Positions 45,443 through 54,380 are shown, counted from the stretch's first letter. The stretch is DNA of 64,000 nucleotides from Ruminococcus sp. (GCA_017542125.1 JAFXXU010000004.1:1-64000), one strand, 5' to 3'. Notes: generated by a model from the letters alone, not told the origin. Translations and numbers: made by a program.

Positions 45443-48400
45443 ATGACCAAAACAGTTTCACAGCGCATAAAGCGCGTATTAGCAGCTGCCTGCGCTGTGG
45501 TAATGCTTGGAACAGGCGCTCCGATCCAGCAGTTGGGCGACTTCCTGGGTTCAACTATACCGGTAGTAGCGTATGCACCGGAAACGACGTATAGCATCCA
45601 TTGCGACACTAATGTTTCGGTTGAAAACATTACCAGCATTAAGATCGACAACAATGATGTTGGTCTGGATGGCCTTGCTCCCGGAAGCAGAGTTGTCATT
45701 ACCTCCAACGAGTCGCTTGATTTCAAGCGAATGAACAACAGCCACACTCTCGTTGCTTACACGCAGGTAGGCGTCAGCTCCAACTCGGAGTATGATGAGG
45801 AAAAAGGATGGTTCGTGCCGACTTATACCTACACGATCTATTCTATGCCTTCGTATGATCTGTATGTTCAGCATACTCACACCCCGATGATCGTCTACGG
45901 CGAGAACAACAGCTCTCTGAGCATCGGATGCACACAGGAAGGAGCGGCTCCGGCTCTGCTGGCATCAATAGATGCTCCTGATCAGGTGTTCAACAACGCT
46001 GCATATGATGGCAGTGAAATCGTATCTACTTACGAAACAGACTATAATGTGCAGTTCGGCGAAGGGGTCACATACTATCAGGGCAATAACGAGCTTGACG
46101 GTGCTCCTACAAATGCCGGCAGCTATACTGCTAAGTATTCCGTTACGTTCAACGAAGAGGAATACACCATCGAGGACGATTTCGAGATCACTCCGTTTGA
46201 CATCACAGACGCGACACTTACTGCCTCCAACCTGCAGTTCAATAATGCTCAGCAGTGGCCTCAGGTAAGTGTTCAGCTGCCTACTGGTTATAATGACCAG
46301 GGTGAGCCGATTGCCTATGAAACCTATAATATGGTTTACAGGAACTCTGATAATCCCAACGGTGATTACCAGACCGATCCTGCCCGCGTCAGCAAGGTTA
46401 AGGATTACAGCCTTACTGTAACCGGTTGCGGCAACTTCACCGGTTCTCAGTCTGACGTTACTATGAAAGTGACCCAGAAGGCTCCTCTGAATGTTACTGT
46501 AGATAACAAGACCATTGTATTCGGTAATGAAACACCCGTTGCCGATACGATTGACGACCAAGGTTCAATACAGAGTGAATTTGTTATCCACCACGGTGAG
46601 AGCAACGACTGGTCCGATTGGGCTAAATACAGGCCTTATGTTAAGGAAGTCAAGCTGAGAACCGTAGTTGACAACGAGCCGCTGCTTGTAGAGCTTTCTG
46701 CTCTTGAGTCGGTATTCAAATGGACTGATGCACCGGGCGAATACAGAAGGCTCCCTGCCGGTAACTATAACCTTGTTTTAACTGTCAGCGACCTTAACGG
46801 CAACTATGCCGATCAGACTGTTCCGATCAATCTGACAGTTACTAAAAAGGAGATTCCCAAGTCCGCTCTCAAGCTCGTGATCAATGCTCCGAATACGGAA
46901 GAGGACGGCGAAGATTATACCGCTGCTTCCTTTACCTATTGGCCCAATCAGCAGAGCGGGGTAAGATTTGCATTTGCTGATGACAGCGGTATGTATTATC
47001 AGGATACTCCTGACGGTTTAGAAGGCTTTACCCCTTATACCTCGGGCGATGATTACGCATACACTGCAACAAATGCCGGCGATTACTATGCTGTTGCGGC
47101 TGTTGCGTCTGATTCAAACTATTCTATCCCTGCGAATGACGACGGGACGACGAGTGATGGCGAAAATATGTATAAGATCCCCTGGAAGATCAACCCCCTC
47201 AACATTAATGATGAAGCCGTTACCGTAACTGCTGCCGATACTACCTTCAACGGCCAGGTGCAGTTCCCCACGATCACTGTTTCGGTCGCTGGTGTAGACT
47301 ATACAGCGGTCTTCCCCGACGATTATAATATGACCGGCTATGGCGGAAACATCTCTGCCGGTACCTATAACGAACCGATCGATTTCACCAATGCTGCAGG
47401 CTTTGAGAATTTCACCGACATCAGATTAGTTCCCTGGACGATCAAGAAGGCTTCTCCGTACATTGCTAATGCTGTTCCCGGTGTAGCCGGCGGCAATTAC
47501 ATTTACGACGGCGATGCACTCAGCAAGGGCGATTTTAATTTTACGCCCGACTCCGGTTATGAAGGCGTTTATAATGATCTGCTCAATAACGACCCCTCGT
47601 ATACTGATTCCTATGGCACTACCCGCGTCTATGTAACTACCGATACATTCAATACAGGCTCTAATCAGAATGCCGGCAGATTCCTCAGAAGAGGCGTTAC
47701 TTACAAGTTTAAGGATATGTTCAACATCTATCACGAATATGGTAATGGTGATGTTAATATCTATGCTGACGACACCGCTTCTACTGCTACGAGAACTGTA
47801 AATTATGATGAAGCTGTCAATTCTAGCATAGTATACGAAATAACCGAAAACGGTCAGCTCAGTATCAATGGACAAACAACCAGCCTCAGCGCTAAGGAAG
47901 GTTCTGAGTTCTTTGTTGAATTAGCAGGAGCATTATACGATGATTCCAGCAATGCGACTTACCAATCTTTCAAGATCTACCCCAAGAAGGTAAGCGAGAT
48001 CAAGGACGTTAAGTTAACGATGGATGTTAATTCAAAATACGTCCCTGATTCATACGCTGCTAACATCTACGTATTCAACCCCAATTTCAACGATTTCCAT
48101 ACTACTAAAACGGTAAAGATCTTGCCTCGTACTGTTGACGTTACTCCTGTCTCTGCAACTACCGAGTTCGGTACAGCAGTAGCCAACAGCGAAATAGATT
48201 ACACCGTTGAGGAAGCTGAGCTGGATGCAAACAACAAGCCTAAAGGTACCAGCGGCTTTATCGCTTCTGATGTTGTAGGTAACTACGACACGATATCTGA
48301 TTATGTTAAGTCGAAGTTCACCGGCAATAATGCACTTGTCTGGGCCGTTGATTACTACGGTGCAGCCGCAGCCGTTGGAACCTATGACTATCAGGTCGGT

Positions 48401-51091
48401 CAGACCTACGGCCCCGATTTCCTCGACAACTATCAATTCTCCCTGGCAGACACTACCGCAGCCCTGACAGTTACTCAGGCAACTATCAAGCCCGAGTGGT
48501 TCCGGGTCTATAACATTGAAGACAGCGATGAGACAAAACCTGTTGAATTCATTTTCGACGGCACAAGGCATAAGATCGCTGTTAAAACAACAGTTAAAGC
48601 TCCTGTGAATCTGACAGATGCTGACTGGAAGGTCACCACAGTTAAGTGGGGCATCTATCCCGGCACCTACTATGTAGGTATCGAGGGTCAGGGCAACTAC
48701 ACCGGCACTATCCTGAACACACCCAATATGACAAAGGTTATAGTTGGTGAAGAAGAGCAGGATGTTGACCTCAACGCTACCCTCAAGTGGGGCATCAAAC
48801 GCGCAAAGGTTAACGTTGAAGTAACCTTCAATGCTGATGGCGATTACGAAAACTCTTACATCTATTCCGGCAAACCTTTGACTGTTGATCAGGCAATACA
48901 TACAAACCCGCAGGAAGATGCACTTGATGAACCTGATATAGCAGTAGATATCTATGATGGTAACGGCGTACTTACCAAGGTCGAGCCTGATTTCGAGCCT
49001 GAGATCAGTTATTATCCTTGGCCTTTCACTGATGTGGATGATGAAACTCTGCTCTTGCTCTTTAATGCTTATCGTGAAGATCCTGAGTTTGAACCTGCCT
49101 TCGCTGAACTGGTTGAGAAGAACGGCCTTACCAATTATGAAAACTTTGATGATTTCTATGAAGCAGTAAATTGCTCTGACAGCATATTTGTTCAGTTCCA
49201 GGAATACCTCGGCAACAGACTCGAAAGCGCACCTGTAGATGCCGGTGAGTATTTTGCAGTATTCAAATTCGCAGTAAACGGAATTGATTTCGATCCTGGC
49301 GTTCCTGATAACGATCCTGATGATTCCGATGACGGCAGCTGCATAATCGTTAAGTACTTTGAGATCGCTCCCAAGCCCGTTGATTTCATTGTTCAGAAGC
49401 CCGTTGAGCTCGTTTACGGCGATGTTCAGGTAACCGATAATAAGATTGACGGCTATGTTGCAAACGTTACCGACCTTTACAATCCCGAAAGCGAAGACTA
49501 TCAGACTATCCCCGCTGCTATCGTAAATAAAGGCTTCTATGTATTTAACAACACCGAAGATCCTGATTGTGTAGTCGATGAAAACGGCAATCACGTTTAC
49601 AAATACCTTGCTATCGGTGGCTATATCAACCCTTCTTTCGATGGTGAAGAAGACATTACCAACGGCAAGTATCTGAACGCAGGCGCATATGGTCTCGACT
49701 ATTATAACGGTTACGAAATGTATGAGCTGAGCGTAGTATGCGATCCTAATACAGAAGCATATCGGTCTTTCACATCTAAGGAAACCAAGAACTATGTGTT
49801 CGCAAACATTCCTGTAGAGCCTGAAGAGGCTGAGGCTGAAGAGGCTGAAGAGGTTGAGCCTGAAGAGCTTGAAGAGGCTGAGGCTGAAGAGCCTATAATA
49901 GCCTTCACAATAGCTCCCAAGCGCATCAAGCCCGAAATGTTCAAGACCAACGACCGCATCCTTTCCAACGGCTGGGCAGACCTCTCCGGCTGCGTAGACG
50001 TTGCAGATGAATACGCAGATATGTTCAGAAAGAACGCTGACGGCACCTATGTTGACTTCGAGACCAACGCAGGCAACACCCAGCAGACCGGCACAAACGT
50101 TATCTCGGTATACGCATACGAAAACGAAGACGAAGAGCTCGGCGACCTCACCGCCAACTTCACCGGCGTATGCGAGGTGGATGTGAATGTTAAGGCACCC
50201 GAAGCGGATGAGAGAAGCGCAGTTATTTCCAAGGTTTCACTTGATCTTAACGAGTGCGTTCGTATCAATGTTAAGCTTGCAATTAATGATGCAGCAATGG
50301 CTGACGAAGGTGCATATGTACTCTTTACCGCAGAGGATGGAAAGACTGTTGAGATTCCTCTGACAAGCGGAAAGTTTGAAACTAGCTCAGATCTGTATGT
50401 ATTCTCTTATGATGTATTACCGCAGAGGTTTACAGATAATCTTAATGTTAAGATTTATCTTTCCGATGGCGTAATAACTGATGAAGCCAATTATTCGGTA
50501 GTATCTTATATCAATCAAGCTAAGGAAAAGAATCCTAACAATGCAAATCTTCTTTATCTGCTTGATGCGATACTGAACTACGGTGCGGCTAATCAGGTTT
50601 ATTTCAATTACAAAAAGGATAGTCTTCCTAACGTTGGCGTAGATCAAGAGCAGTTCCCTGAAGCCCTTACAGTCGACGAAGAGTATTCCAAGGTTGTTAG
50701 TGAGACCACTGCAACGGGTGTTAATGATATTAAACTTAGTCTTGACCTTAGTGAGAAGATAATACTCAATGTTAAGTATTATATGAGTGGGAACACTAAG
50801 GATTATACAGTTACTTGCAGGAATCTTACAACTTCTGAGGAAAAGACTTTGATACTCAAGCCTTCAAGTGCGTTTAATTATGTACAGATTGAAGGATTAA
50901 CGCCCAGAGGCTTTGATGATATGTTTGAGATTACTATTACCAATAACAATGATAGTTCATATTCTACTGTAACATATGGTGTACTTTCACATGTTAAGAT
51001 GCTTCTCGAGACAAATAATAATGCAAATCTGAGAAGCCTGGTAAGATCAATCTATTATTATAACGATGCAGCAGATATCTATTTTGGATAA
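45443..51091 (+). CDS. Giant secreted protein with MBG-like repeats and two C-terminal modules
   Basis: An 1882-residue protein with a signal peptide (residues 1 to about 44, ending VVAYA) and many Ig-like/MBG domains recognisable by NAGSYTAKY, AGTYNEP and DAGEYFAVF turns. An acidic Glu/Ala linker lies near residues 1458-1482. The C-terminus has two related modules, each with VSLDLNECVRINVKL-like strands and an end like LLDAILNYGAANQVYFNY (second copy LRSLVRSIYYYNDAADIYFG), a module I associate with clostridial surface proteins. There is no LPXTG, dockerin or S-layer repeat. Its T- and A-ending codons, strongest after about 50200, differ from neighbours. Role inferred: adhesin or scaffold. 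Confidence 0.88.
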   Translation: MTKTVSQRIKRVLAAACAVVMLGTGAPIQQLGDFLGSTIPVVAYAPETTYSIHCDTNVSVENITSIKIDNNDVGLDGLAPGSRVVITSNESLDFKRMNNSHTLVAYTQVGVSSNSEYDEEKGWFVPTYTYTIYSMPSYDLYVQHTHTPMIVYGENNSSLSIGCTQEGAAPALLASIDAPDQVFNNAAYDGSEIVSTYETDYNVQFGEGVTYYQGNNELDGAPTNAGSYTAKYSVTFNEEEYTIEDDFEITPFDITDATLTASNLQFNNAQQWPQVSVQLPTGYNDQGEPIAYETYNMVYRNSDNPNGDYQTDPARVSKVKDYSLTVTGCGNFTGSQSDVTMKVTQKAPLNVTVDNKTIVFGNETPVADTIDDQGSIQSEFVIHHGESNDWSDWAKYRPYVKEVKLRTVVDNEPLLVELSALESVFKWTDAPGEYRRLPAGNYNLVLTVSDLNGNYADQTVPINLTVTKKEIPKSALKLVINAPNTEEDGEDYTAASFTYWPNQQSGVRFAFADDSGMYYQDTPDGLEGFTPYTSGDDYAYTATNAGDYYAVAAVASDSNYSIPANDDGTTSDGENMYKIPWKINPLNINDEAVTVTAADTTFNGQVQFPTITVSVAGVDYTAVFPDDYNMTGYGGNISAGTYNEPIDFTNAAGFENFTDIRLVPWTIKKASPYIANAVPGVAGGNYIYDGDALSKGDFNFTPDSGYEGVYNDLLNNDPSYTDSYGTTRVYVTTDTFNTGSNQNAGRFLRRGVTYKFKDMFNIYHEYGNGDVNIYADDTASTATRTVNYDEAVNSSIVYEITENGQLSINGQTTSLSAKEGSEFFVELAGALYDDSSNATYQSFKIYPKKVSEIKDVKLTMDVNSKYVPDSYAANIYVFNPNFNDFHTTKTVKILPRTVDVTPVSATTEFGTAVANSEIDYTVEEAELDANNKPKGTSGFIASDVVGNYDTISDYVKSKFTGNNALVWAVDYYGAAAAVGTYDYQVGQTYGPDFLDNYQFSLADTTAALTVTQATIKPEWFRVYNIEDSDETKPVEFIFDGTRHKIAVKTTVKAPVNLTDADWKVTTVKWGIYPGTYYVGIEGQGNYTGTILNTPNMTKVIVGEEEQDVDLNATLKWGIKRAKVNVEVTFNADGDYENSYIYSGKPLTVDQAIHTNPQEDALDEPDIAVDIYDGNGVLTKVEPDFEPEISYYPWPFTDVDDETLLLLFNAYREDPEFEPAFAELVEKNGLTNYENFDDFYEAVNCSDSIFVQFQEYLGNRLESAPVDAGEYFAVFKFAVNGIDFDPGVPDNDPDDSDDGSCIIVKYFEIAPKPVDFIVQKPVELVYGDVQVTDNKIDGYVANVTDLYNPESEDYQTIPAAIVNKGFYVFNNTEDPDCVVDENGNHVYKYLAIGGYINPSFDGEEDITNGKYLNAGAYGLDYYNGYEMYELSVVCDPNTEAYRSFTSKETKNYVFANIPVEPEEAEAEEAEEVEPEELEEAEAEEPIIAFTIAPKRIKPEMFKTNDRILSNGWADLSGCVDVADEYADMFRKNADGTYVDFETNAGNTQQTGTNVISVYAYENEDEELGDLTANFTGVCEVDVNVKAPEADERSAVISKVSLDLNECVRINVKLAINDAAMADEGAYVLFTAEDGKTVEIPLTSGKFETSSDLYVFSYDVLPQRFTDNLNVKIYLSDGVITDEANYSVVSYINQAKEKNPNNANLLYLLDAILNYGAANQVYFNYKKDSLPNVGVDQEQFPEALTVDEEYSKVVSETTATGVNDIKLSLDLSEKIILNVKYYMSGNTKDYTVTCRNLTTSEEKTLILKPSSAFNYVQIEGLTPRGFDDMFEITITNNNDSSYSTVTYGVLSHVKMLLETNNNANLRSLVRSIYYYNDAADIYFG

Positions 51092-51104
51092 GGAGAGTGA
51101 GATA

Positions 51105-51212
51105 ATGAAGCAGTATACTGAAATAGAATTAGAGGTAATTCGATTCACGAGTGAGGATGTAATAACTGAATCGTGTCCTGATCATGAATATACGTGTAAT
51201 GCAGAGATATAA
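51105..51212 (+). CDS. 35-residue peptide, possible RiPP precursor
   Basis: A short gene 13 bases after the giant protein's stop with a strong AAGGAGAG site. It begins MKQYTEIELEVIRFTSEDVI, continues TES, and ends with a hydrophilic core CPDHEYTCNAEI carrying two Cys. The leader-like first half resembles short clostridial peptides of the form K-x-Y-x-x-x-E-x-E-V-I-x-F-x-x-E-D-V-I-x-x-S that I associate with natural-product precursors; that is recall, not a search result. A radical SAM/SPASM gene follows. It is AT-rich like the end of the giant gene. A regulatory or toxin peptide is the alternative. Confidence 0.65.
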   Translation: MKQYTEIELEVIRFTSEDVITESCPDHEYTCNAEI

Positions 51213-51246
51213 TTATGATTAACTCAATTCTTTTATAATCAGTTGG

Positions 51247-51282
51247 CAGGCCAGCCCTCCGGGCTGGCCTGTTTCCTTTTCT
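51247..51282 (+). terminator. Terminator after the peptide gene
   Basis: CAGGCCAGCCC pairs perfectly with GGGCTGGCCTG around TCC, followed by TTTCCTTTTCTT. Confidence 0.9.
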
Positions 51283-51288
51283 TCTCTC

Positions 51289-51317
51289 TTGCATTTTCCC
51301 TCAGAATAGTGTATAAT
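51289..51317 (+). promoter_or_regulatory. Promoter of the radical SAM gene
   Basis: TTGCAT (51289-51294), 17-base spacer, TATAAT (51312-51317). Confidence 0.8.
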
Positions 51318-51335
51318 ATACCCGAGGTGTTATTT

Positions 51336-52640
51336 ATGCAAACTATTAAAGAACCCAACGAAAAAGTCTCAGCTATAATCAATACAAAGCATCCCGAAAG
51401 CGAGGGGCTGCGGCTCTCGCTGTGGGCGGTGCCTTTCTCCGAGGGTGGGGTCAACCTGATGAAGCATACCTTCTCCGGCGAGATCCTCCGCCTCACCGAT
51501 GAGGAATTCGCCGATCCGCTCCGCGTCCCCGGCCTGGCGGAGCGCCGCTTCACCGTCCCCGCCGATTATAACGAGGCAGATAAGTATTCTGAGACCCTCG
51601 GGCTCATCAAGCTGATGCACCGCGAAAGCCCCGGGCTCAGTACCTATACTATTCTCCCCACGCTTGCGTGCAATGCCCGCTGCACCTACTGCTACGAGGA
51701 GGGCTATGCCGTCTCCACTATGAGCCAGGAGACCGCCGAACGCCTTGTTGATTATATCTGCAAGACCAGGCAGGATGACGAGATAAAGCTTTCGTGGTTC
51801 GGCGGCGAACCACTTGTGGGCGCTAAGACGATCTCATATATCTGTAGATCTCTCAAAGAGAGGGGAGTTCCCTTTAAGTCGCAAGTAGTCAGCAACGCCA
51901 GCCTCTTCACCCCTGAGCTAGTCCGCGAGGCTAAGGAGGTCTGGAACCTGAAGTTTATTCAGATTTCCCTCGACGGCGACCGCCGCGATTACACCGAGCG
52001 CAAGCGCTATATCGACCCGGAGCGCTTCACCTATGATCTTGTGATGCGCAATATCCACCTGCTTGCCGAGGCTGATATCAGGGTCAATCTCCGTGTCAAC
52101 TATGACCGCATCAATCTCGCCAGGATGCGCCCGTTCTTGGAGGAAATGAAAGCCGAATTCGGCAATGAGAAGAACGTTACTCTCTATCTTGCACCACTCT
52201 ATCAGGAAAAGCCTAACCCCGATTTTATGGAGCTGGAAAAGAAAAGGCTGGAGCTTGACCACTATATCCACAAGCTTGGTCTCGTTTACGAGAACCGCGA
52301 AAAACAGCAGACCAAGTTCCGTCTGAATATGTGTATGGCCGACGGCCTGAGCAAGAGCGTCGTGATTGACCCCAACGGAACGCTCTACAACTGTGAGCAT
52401 CTCTCCGCAGCCAGTACCTGGGGCAACATCTTCGATGGCGTCACCGACCCGGAGCTGTTTGAGAAGCTCTCTGCCCCCCACCCCATTGACGAAAGGTGCC
52501 GCTGCTGCCCCTTCCTGCCCCAATGCACGCCCTTCTACATCCACGGCTGCCCCGGATGGTTCGAGAGCTGCCGCGAGTTCCTTACACTCAAGACCGAGTA
52601 CGAGCTGAGGCGCATTGCCGAAAAGCTTGCAAATGAATGA
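51336..52640 (+). CDS. Radical SAM/SPASM domain enzyme
   Basis: A protein of about 434 residues. The radical SAM motif is ACNARCTYCYEEG (CxxxCxxC) near residue 110, followed by LSWFGGEPLVG and ISLDGDRRDYTER. The C-terminal SPASM-type region is Cys-rich: CMADG, NCEHLS, CRCCPFLPQCTPFYIHGC and a final CREF, for auxiliary iron-sulfur clusters. Such enzymes modify peptides or proteins (RiPP maturases, anaerobic sulfatase activators). No sulfatase is nearby, and the 35-residue peptide is the obvious candidate substrate. I start at MQTIKEPNEK, preceded by GAGGTG; a longer frame from 51243 reads through the terminator and promoter. Confidence 0.88.
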   Translation: MQTIKEPNEKVSAIINTKHPESEGLRLSLWAVPFSEGGVNLMKHTFSGEILRLTDEEFADPLRVPGLAERRFTVPADYNEADKYSETLGLIKLMHRESPGLSTYTILPTLACNARCTYCYEEGYAVSTMSQETAERLVDYICKTRQDDEIKLSWFGGEPLVGAKTISYICRSLKERGVPFKSQVVSNASLFTPELVREAKEVWNLKFIQISLDGDRRDYTERKRYIDPERFTYDLVMRNIHLLAEADIRVNLRVNYDRINLARMRPFLEEMKAEFGNEKNVTLYLAPLYQEKPNPDFMELEKKRLELDHYIHKLGLVYENREKQQTKFRLNMCMADGLSKSVVIDPNGTLYNCEHLSAASTWGNIFDGVTDPELFEKLSAPHPIDERCRCCPFLPQCTPFYIHGCPGWFESCREFLTLKTEYELRRIAEKLANE

Positions 52641-52696
52641 TTCCCGGTGAGCTTGCCTTCATCTCAAACAAAAATTTCCTCTAATAATTCATTCTA

Positions 52697-52746
52697 CGCG
52701 GCATACAATACTAAAGCAAACCCGAAGAAAACCAAAAGGAGTGTTA
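52697..52746 (+). promoter_or_regulatory. SASP gene leader, shared with 40147-40196
   Basis: The leader includes GCATACAATACTAAA, which loosely resembles sporulation-sigma -10 elements, and the Shine-Dalgarno AAAAGGAG. Conservation with the orphan copy suggests it carries the promoter and UTR of this gene type. No housekeeping promoter is visible. Confidence 0.55.
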
Positions 52747-52749
52747 AAG

Positions 52750-52938
52750 ATGAAAGGCATCACAACTCAGCAGGGCAGAGATACCCTCAACCGTTTCAAG
52801 ATGGAAGCTGCCAGCGAGGTAGGCGTTAACCTGAAGCAGGGCTATAACGGCGACCTCACCTCCCGCGAGGCCGGTTCTGTCGGCGGTCAGATGGTCAAGA
52901 AGATGATCGACGCCTACAAGCAGCAGGGTCATAACTGA
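52750..52938 (+). CDS. Alpha/beta-type small acid-soluble spore protein
   Basis: A 62-residue protein with the SASP signatures DTLNRFKMEAASEVGVNLKQ and GDLTSREAGSVGGQMVKKM. SASPs coat spore DNA and are cut by the GPR protease near the conserved E-A/V-S region. I start at the ATG (MKGITT) eight bases after AAAGGAG. Its presence suggests a sporulating ancestor or lineage. It is monocistronic with its own terminator. Confidence 0.95.
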   Translation: MKGITTQQGRDTLNRFKMEAASEVGVNLKQGYNGDLTSREAGSVGGQMVKKMIDAYKQQGHN

Positions 52939-52959
52939 TCGGGCTGCCTAAGTGCGGAG

Positions 52960-52988
52960 GGGCTGCTGCATCTGCGGCAGCCCTTTTT
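52960..52988 (+). terminator. Terminator of the SASP gene
   Basis: GGGCTGCTGC pairs with GCGGCAGCCC (one mismatch) around ATCT, followed by TTTTT. Confidence 0.9.
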
Positions 52989-53022
52989 CGTTGTCAGAGG
53001 GGCTCCGGAGGCTGATATTTAC

Positions 53023-53051
53023 TTGACAATCCCCCGTTATTGTGGTAATAA
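53023..53051 (+). promoter_or_regulatory. Promoter of the dockerin pseudogene
   Basis: TTGACA (53023-53028), 17-base spacer, TAATAA (53046-53051). AAGGGGGAG precedes the ATG at 53107. Confidence 0.72.
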
Positions 53052-53106
53052 TATTGAGTAAAAACAAATTCCGCCGTGCGGCACAGAGCTTCAAGGGGGA
53101 GTTTAA

Positions 53107-53762
53107 ATGCAAGGGATCAGAAATCGCAGCCTGTCCGTTATCACGGCAGTGATCTTGGTACTTTCGCTGTTCTCATTTCTGACGGAGGGCGTTTTGAGAG
53201 CGACTGCGGCGGTGAGCTATTACGAACAGACCTTTTATTCGCAAAGAGCCGGATATAGCTTTGTTTATACTCCGAAATACGGCGAACTCGATAGCTGCCT
53301 CAGATTTTCCGACGGTACTCAGCTCAGCCGCATTTTGATCACAAGCGCTAAATCCGGGTCTACCGTTTCTGTTGTAGCTGAGGACACTACATACTATTAT
53401 TTTGCTTATTGGGAGGATCTTTCCGATTCAAATAACCGCAAGGTGTCCGAAAACCCTGTTTACACCTATACGGTAACAGGCGAAACGAAGCTCCGTGCGA
53501 TCTACTACGAAAAGCTTCAGGTGACTTACCGTGATGAGATACCTGCCGAGAACAGGAATTCTGCATATTCCTATGTTTACAATAACTATGAGGATCTCAA
53601 ACCCGGCGAAAAAGCTACCGACCCCTACGGCAAGGAATCCACTCCCTATGTTCGCAGGCTGCCGACCTGAACAATTCCGGCGCTCCCGACCTGGAGGACC
53701 TTTCCATCCTCGCCAAGTGCTTCGCCGAATGGACAGGCTACAGGGAGACCTATCTCGACTGA
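53107..53762 (+). pseudogene. Collapsed secreted dockerin protein
   Basis: The frame from 53107 encodes a signal peptide (MQGIRNRSLSVITAVILVLS, cleavage near ATA-AVS at residue 34) and about 145 residues of an unrecognised beta-rich domain, ending in RRLPT. From about 53655 another frame encodes the second half of a dockerin: DLNNSGAPDLEDLSILAKC, then AEWTGYRETYLD and a stop at 53760. It is close to the dockerin end of the gene at 40436. The first dockerin half and the middle of the protein are missing, which fits an internal deletion that also broke the frame. Confidence 0.88.
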
Positions 53763-53770
53763 ATATCACA

Positions 53771-53803
53771 AAACGGCTGATCCCAATACGGGGTCAGCCG
53801 TTT
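53771..53803 (+). terminator. Terminator of the dockerin pseudogene
   Basis: AACGGCTGATCCC pairs with GGGGTCAGCCGTT around a short loop, followed by TTTC. Confidence 0.78.
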
Positions 53804-53871
53804 CTGCGGTTCTTTACCAAATATTCAGAAAACGTTAAAATAATATCCTCGCGCAGAGGCTATAATTAAAC

Positions 53872-53987
53872 TGTTTCAAGGAGAGCAGGCTGTTTCGGGC
53901 TTCCCTGCCCTGCGGTCAGACAGCTGCCCCCAAAGCGAGAAATATACCCGTCCTCGGCTTACAGGCCGGGGGCGGTGTTTGGTTTTG
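53872..53987 (+). ncRNA. Candidate small structured RNA of about 116 nt
   Basis: TATAAT (53861-53866) precedes this gene-free stretch, although the -35 is poor. The 3' end is an 11-bp hairpin (53948-53958 with 53965-53975) followed by TGTTTGGTTTTG, terminator-like. The 5' half contains nested pairings GCAGG/CCTGC, GCTGT/ACAGC and GGGC/GCCC that could form a pseudoknot. No family match; I considered 6S RNA but do not see its end-to-end pairing. Confidence 0.42.
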
Positions 53988-54039
53988 TCGGGAAAGGCCG
54001 GGCTTCGGCATCAAAAACGGAGTATAAAGCCCCAAAAGC

Positions 54040-54068
54040 TTGACGAGATCGCAATAATATAGTATAAT
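54040..54068 (+). promoter_or_regulatory. Promoter of the ACT/UPF0210 operon
   Basis: TTGACG (54040-54045), 17-base spacer, TATAAT (54063-54068). Confidence 0.85.
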
Positions 54069-54110
54069 CATAAGAGACGCGCCCTACGGCGCAGGAAAGG
54101 CGGAATATAA

Positions 54111-54380
54111 ATGAGAGCGATAGTAACAGTAATAGGCAAGGACGCAGTAGGCATACTCGCCAAGGTAGCTTCAAAGTGTGCAGAGCACAATGCGAATGTA
54201 ATGGAGGTAACACAGTCGGTGCTCCAGGAGATGTTCGCTATGATAATGCTCGTTGACATCACCAAGCTCTCGGGCAGCTTTGCGGCGCTCGCCGACGACC
54301 TCACGGCTCTGGGTGACTCTATGGGTCTGAAGATCCATACGATGCACGAGGATATCTTCAACTGTATGCACCACATCTGA
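54111..54380 (+). CDS. ACT-domain protein, UPF0237 family
   Basis: An 89-residue single ACT domain: MRAIVTVIGKDAVGILAKVA, then VMEVTQSVLQEMFAMIMLVD. ACT domains bind amino acids or similar ligands and regulate partners. The family is commonly found directly before a UPF0210 (DUF711) gene, as here with a 19-base gap, so the pair probably works together. The ligand is unknown. Confidence 0.94.
   Translation: MRAIVTVIGKDAVGILAKVASKCAEHNANVMEVTQSVLQEMFAMIMLVDITKLSGSFAALADDLTALGDSMGLKIHTMHEDIFNCMHHI

Noticed and set aside
48050..49594. 514-codon open frame on the minus strand inside the giant protein gene
   Set aside because: It is a shadow of the real plus-strand gene, has no ribosome site, and its product is low-complexity (Ile/Val/Tyr-rich).
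50900..51091. LPXTG or dockerin anchor on the giant secreted protein
   Set aside because: No sorting motif, hydrophobic tail or calcium-loop dockerin is visible at the C-terminus.
52644..52750. Transposon end or insertion sequence at the duplicated SASP leader
   Set aside because: No transposase, terminal inverted repeat or target duplication is visible at either copy.
53872..53987. Assignment of this element as 6S RNA or signal recognition particle RNA
   Set aside because: It is too short for 6S, the ends do not pair, and the GGAAGCAG-type SRP loop is absent, so it is left as an unassigned candidate.
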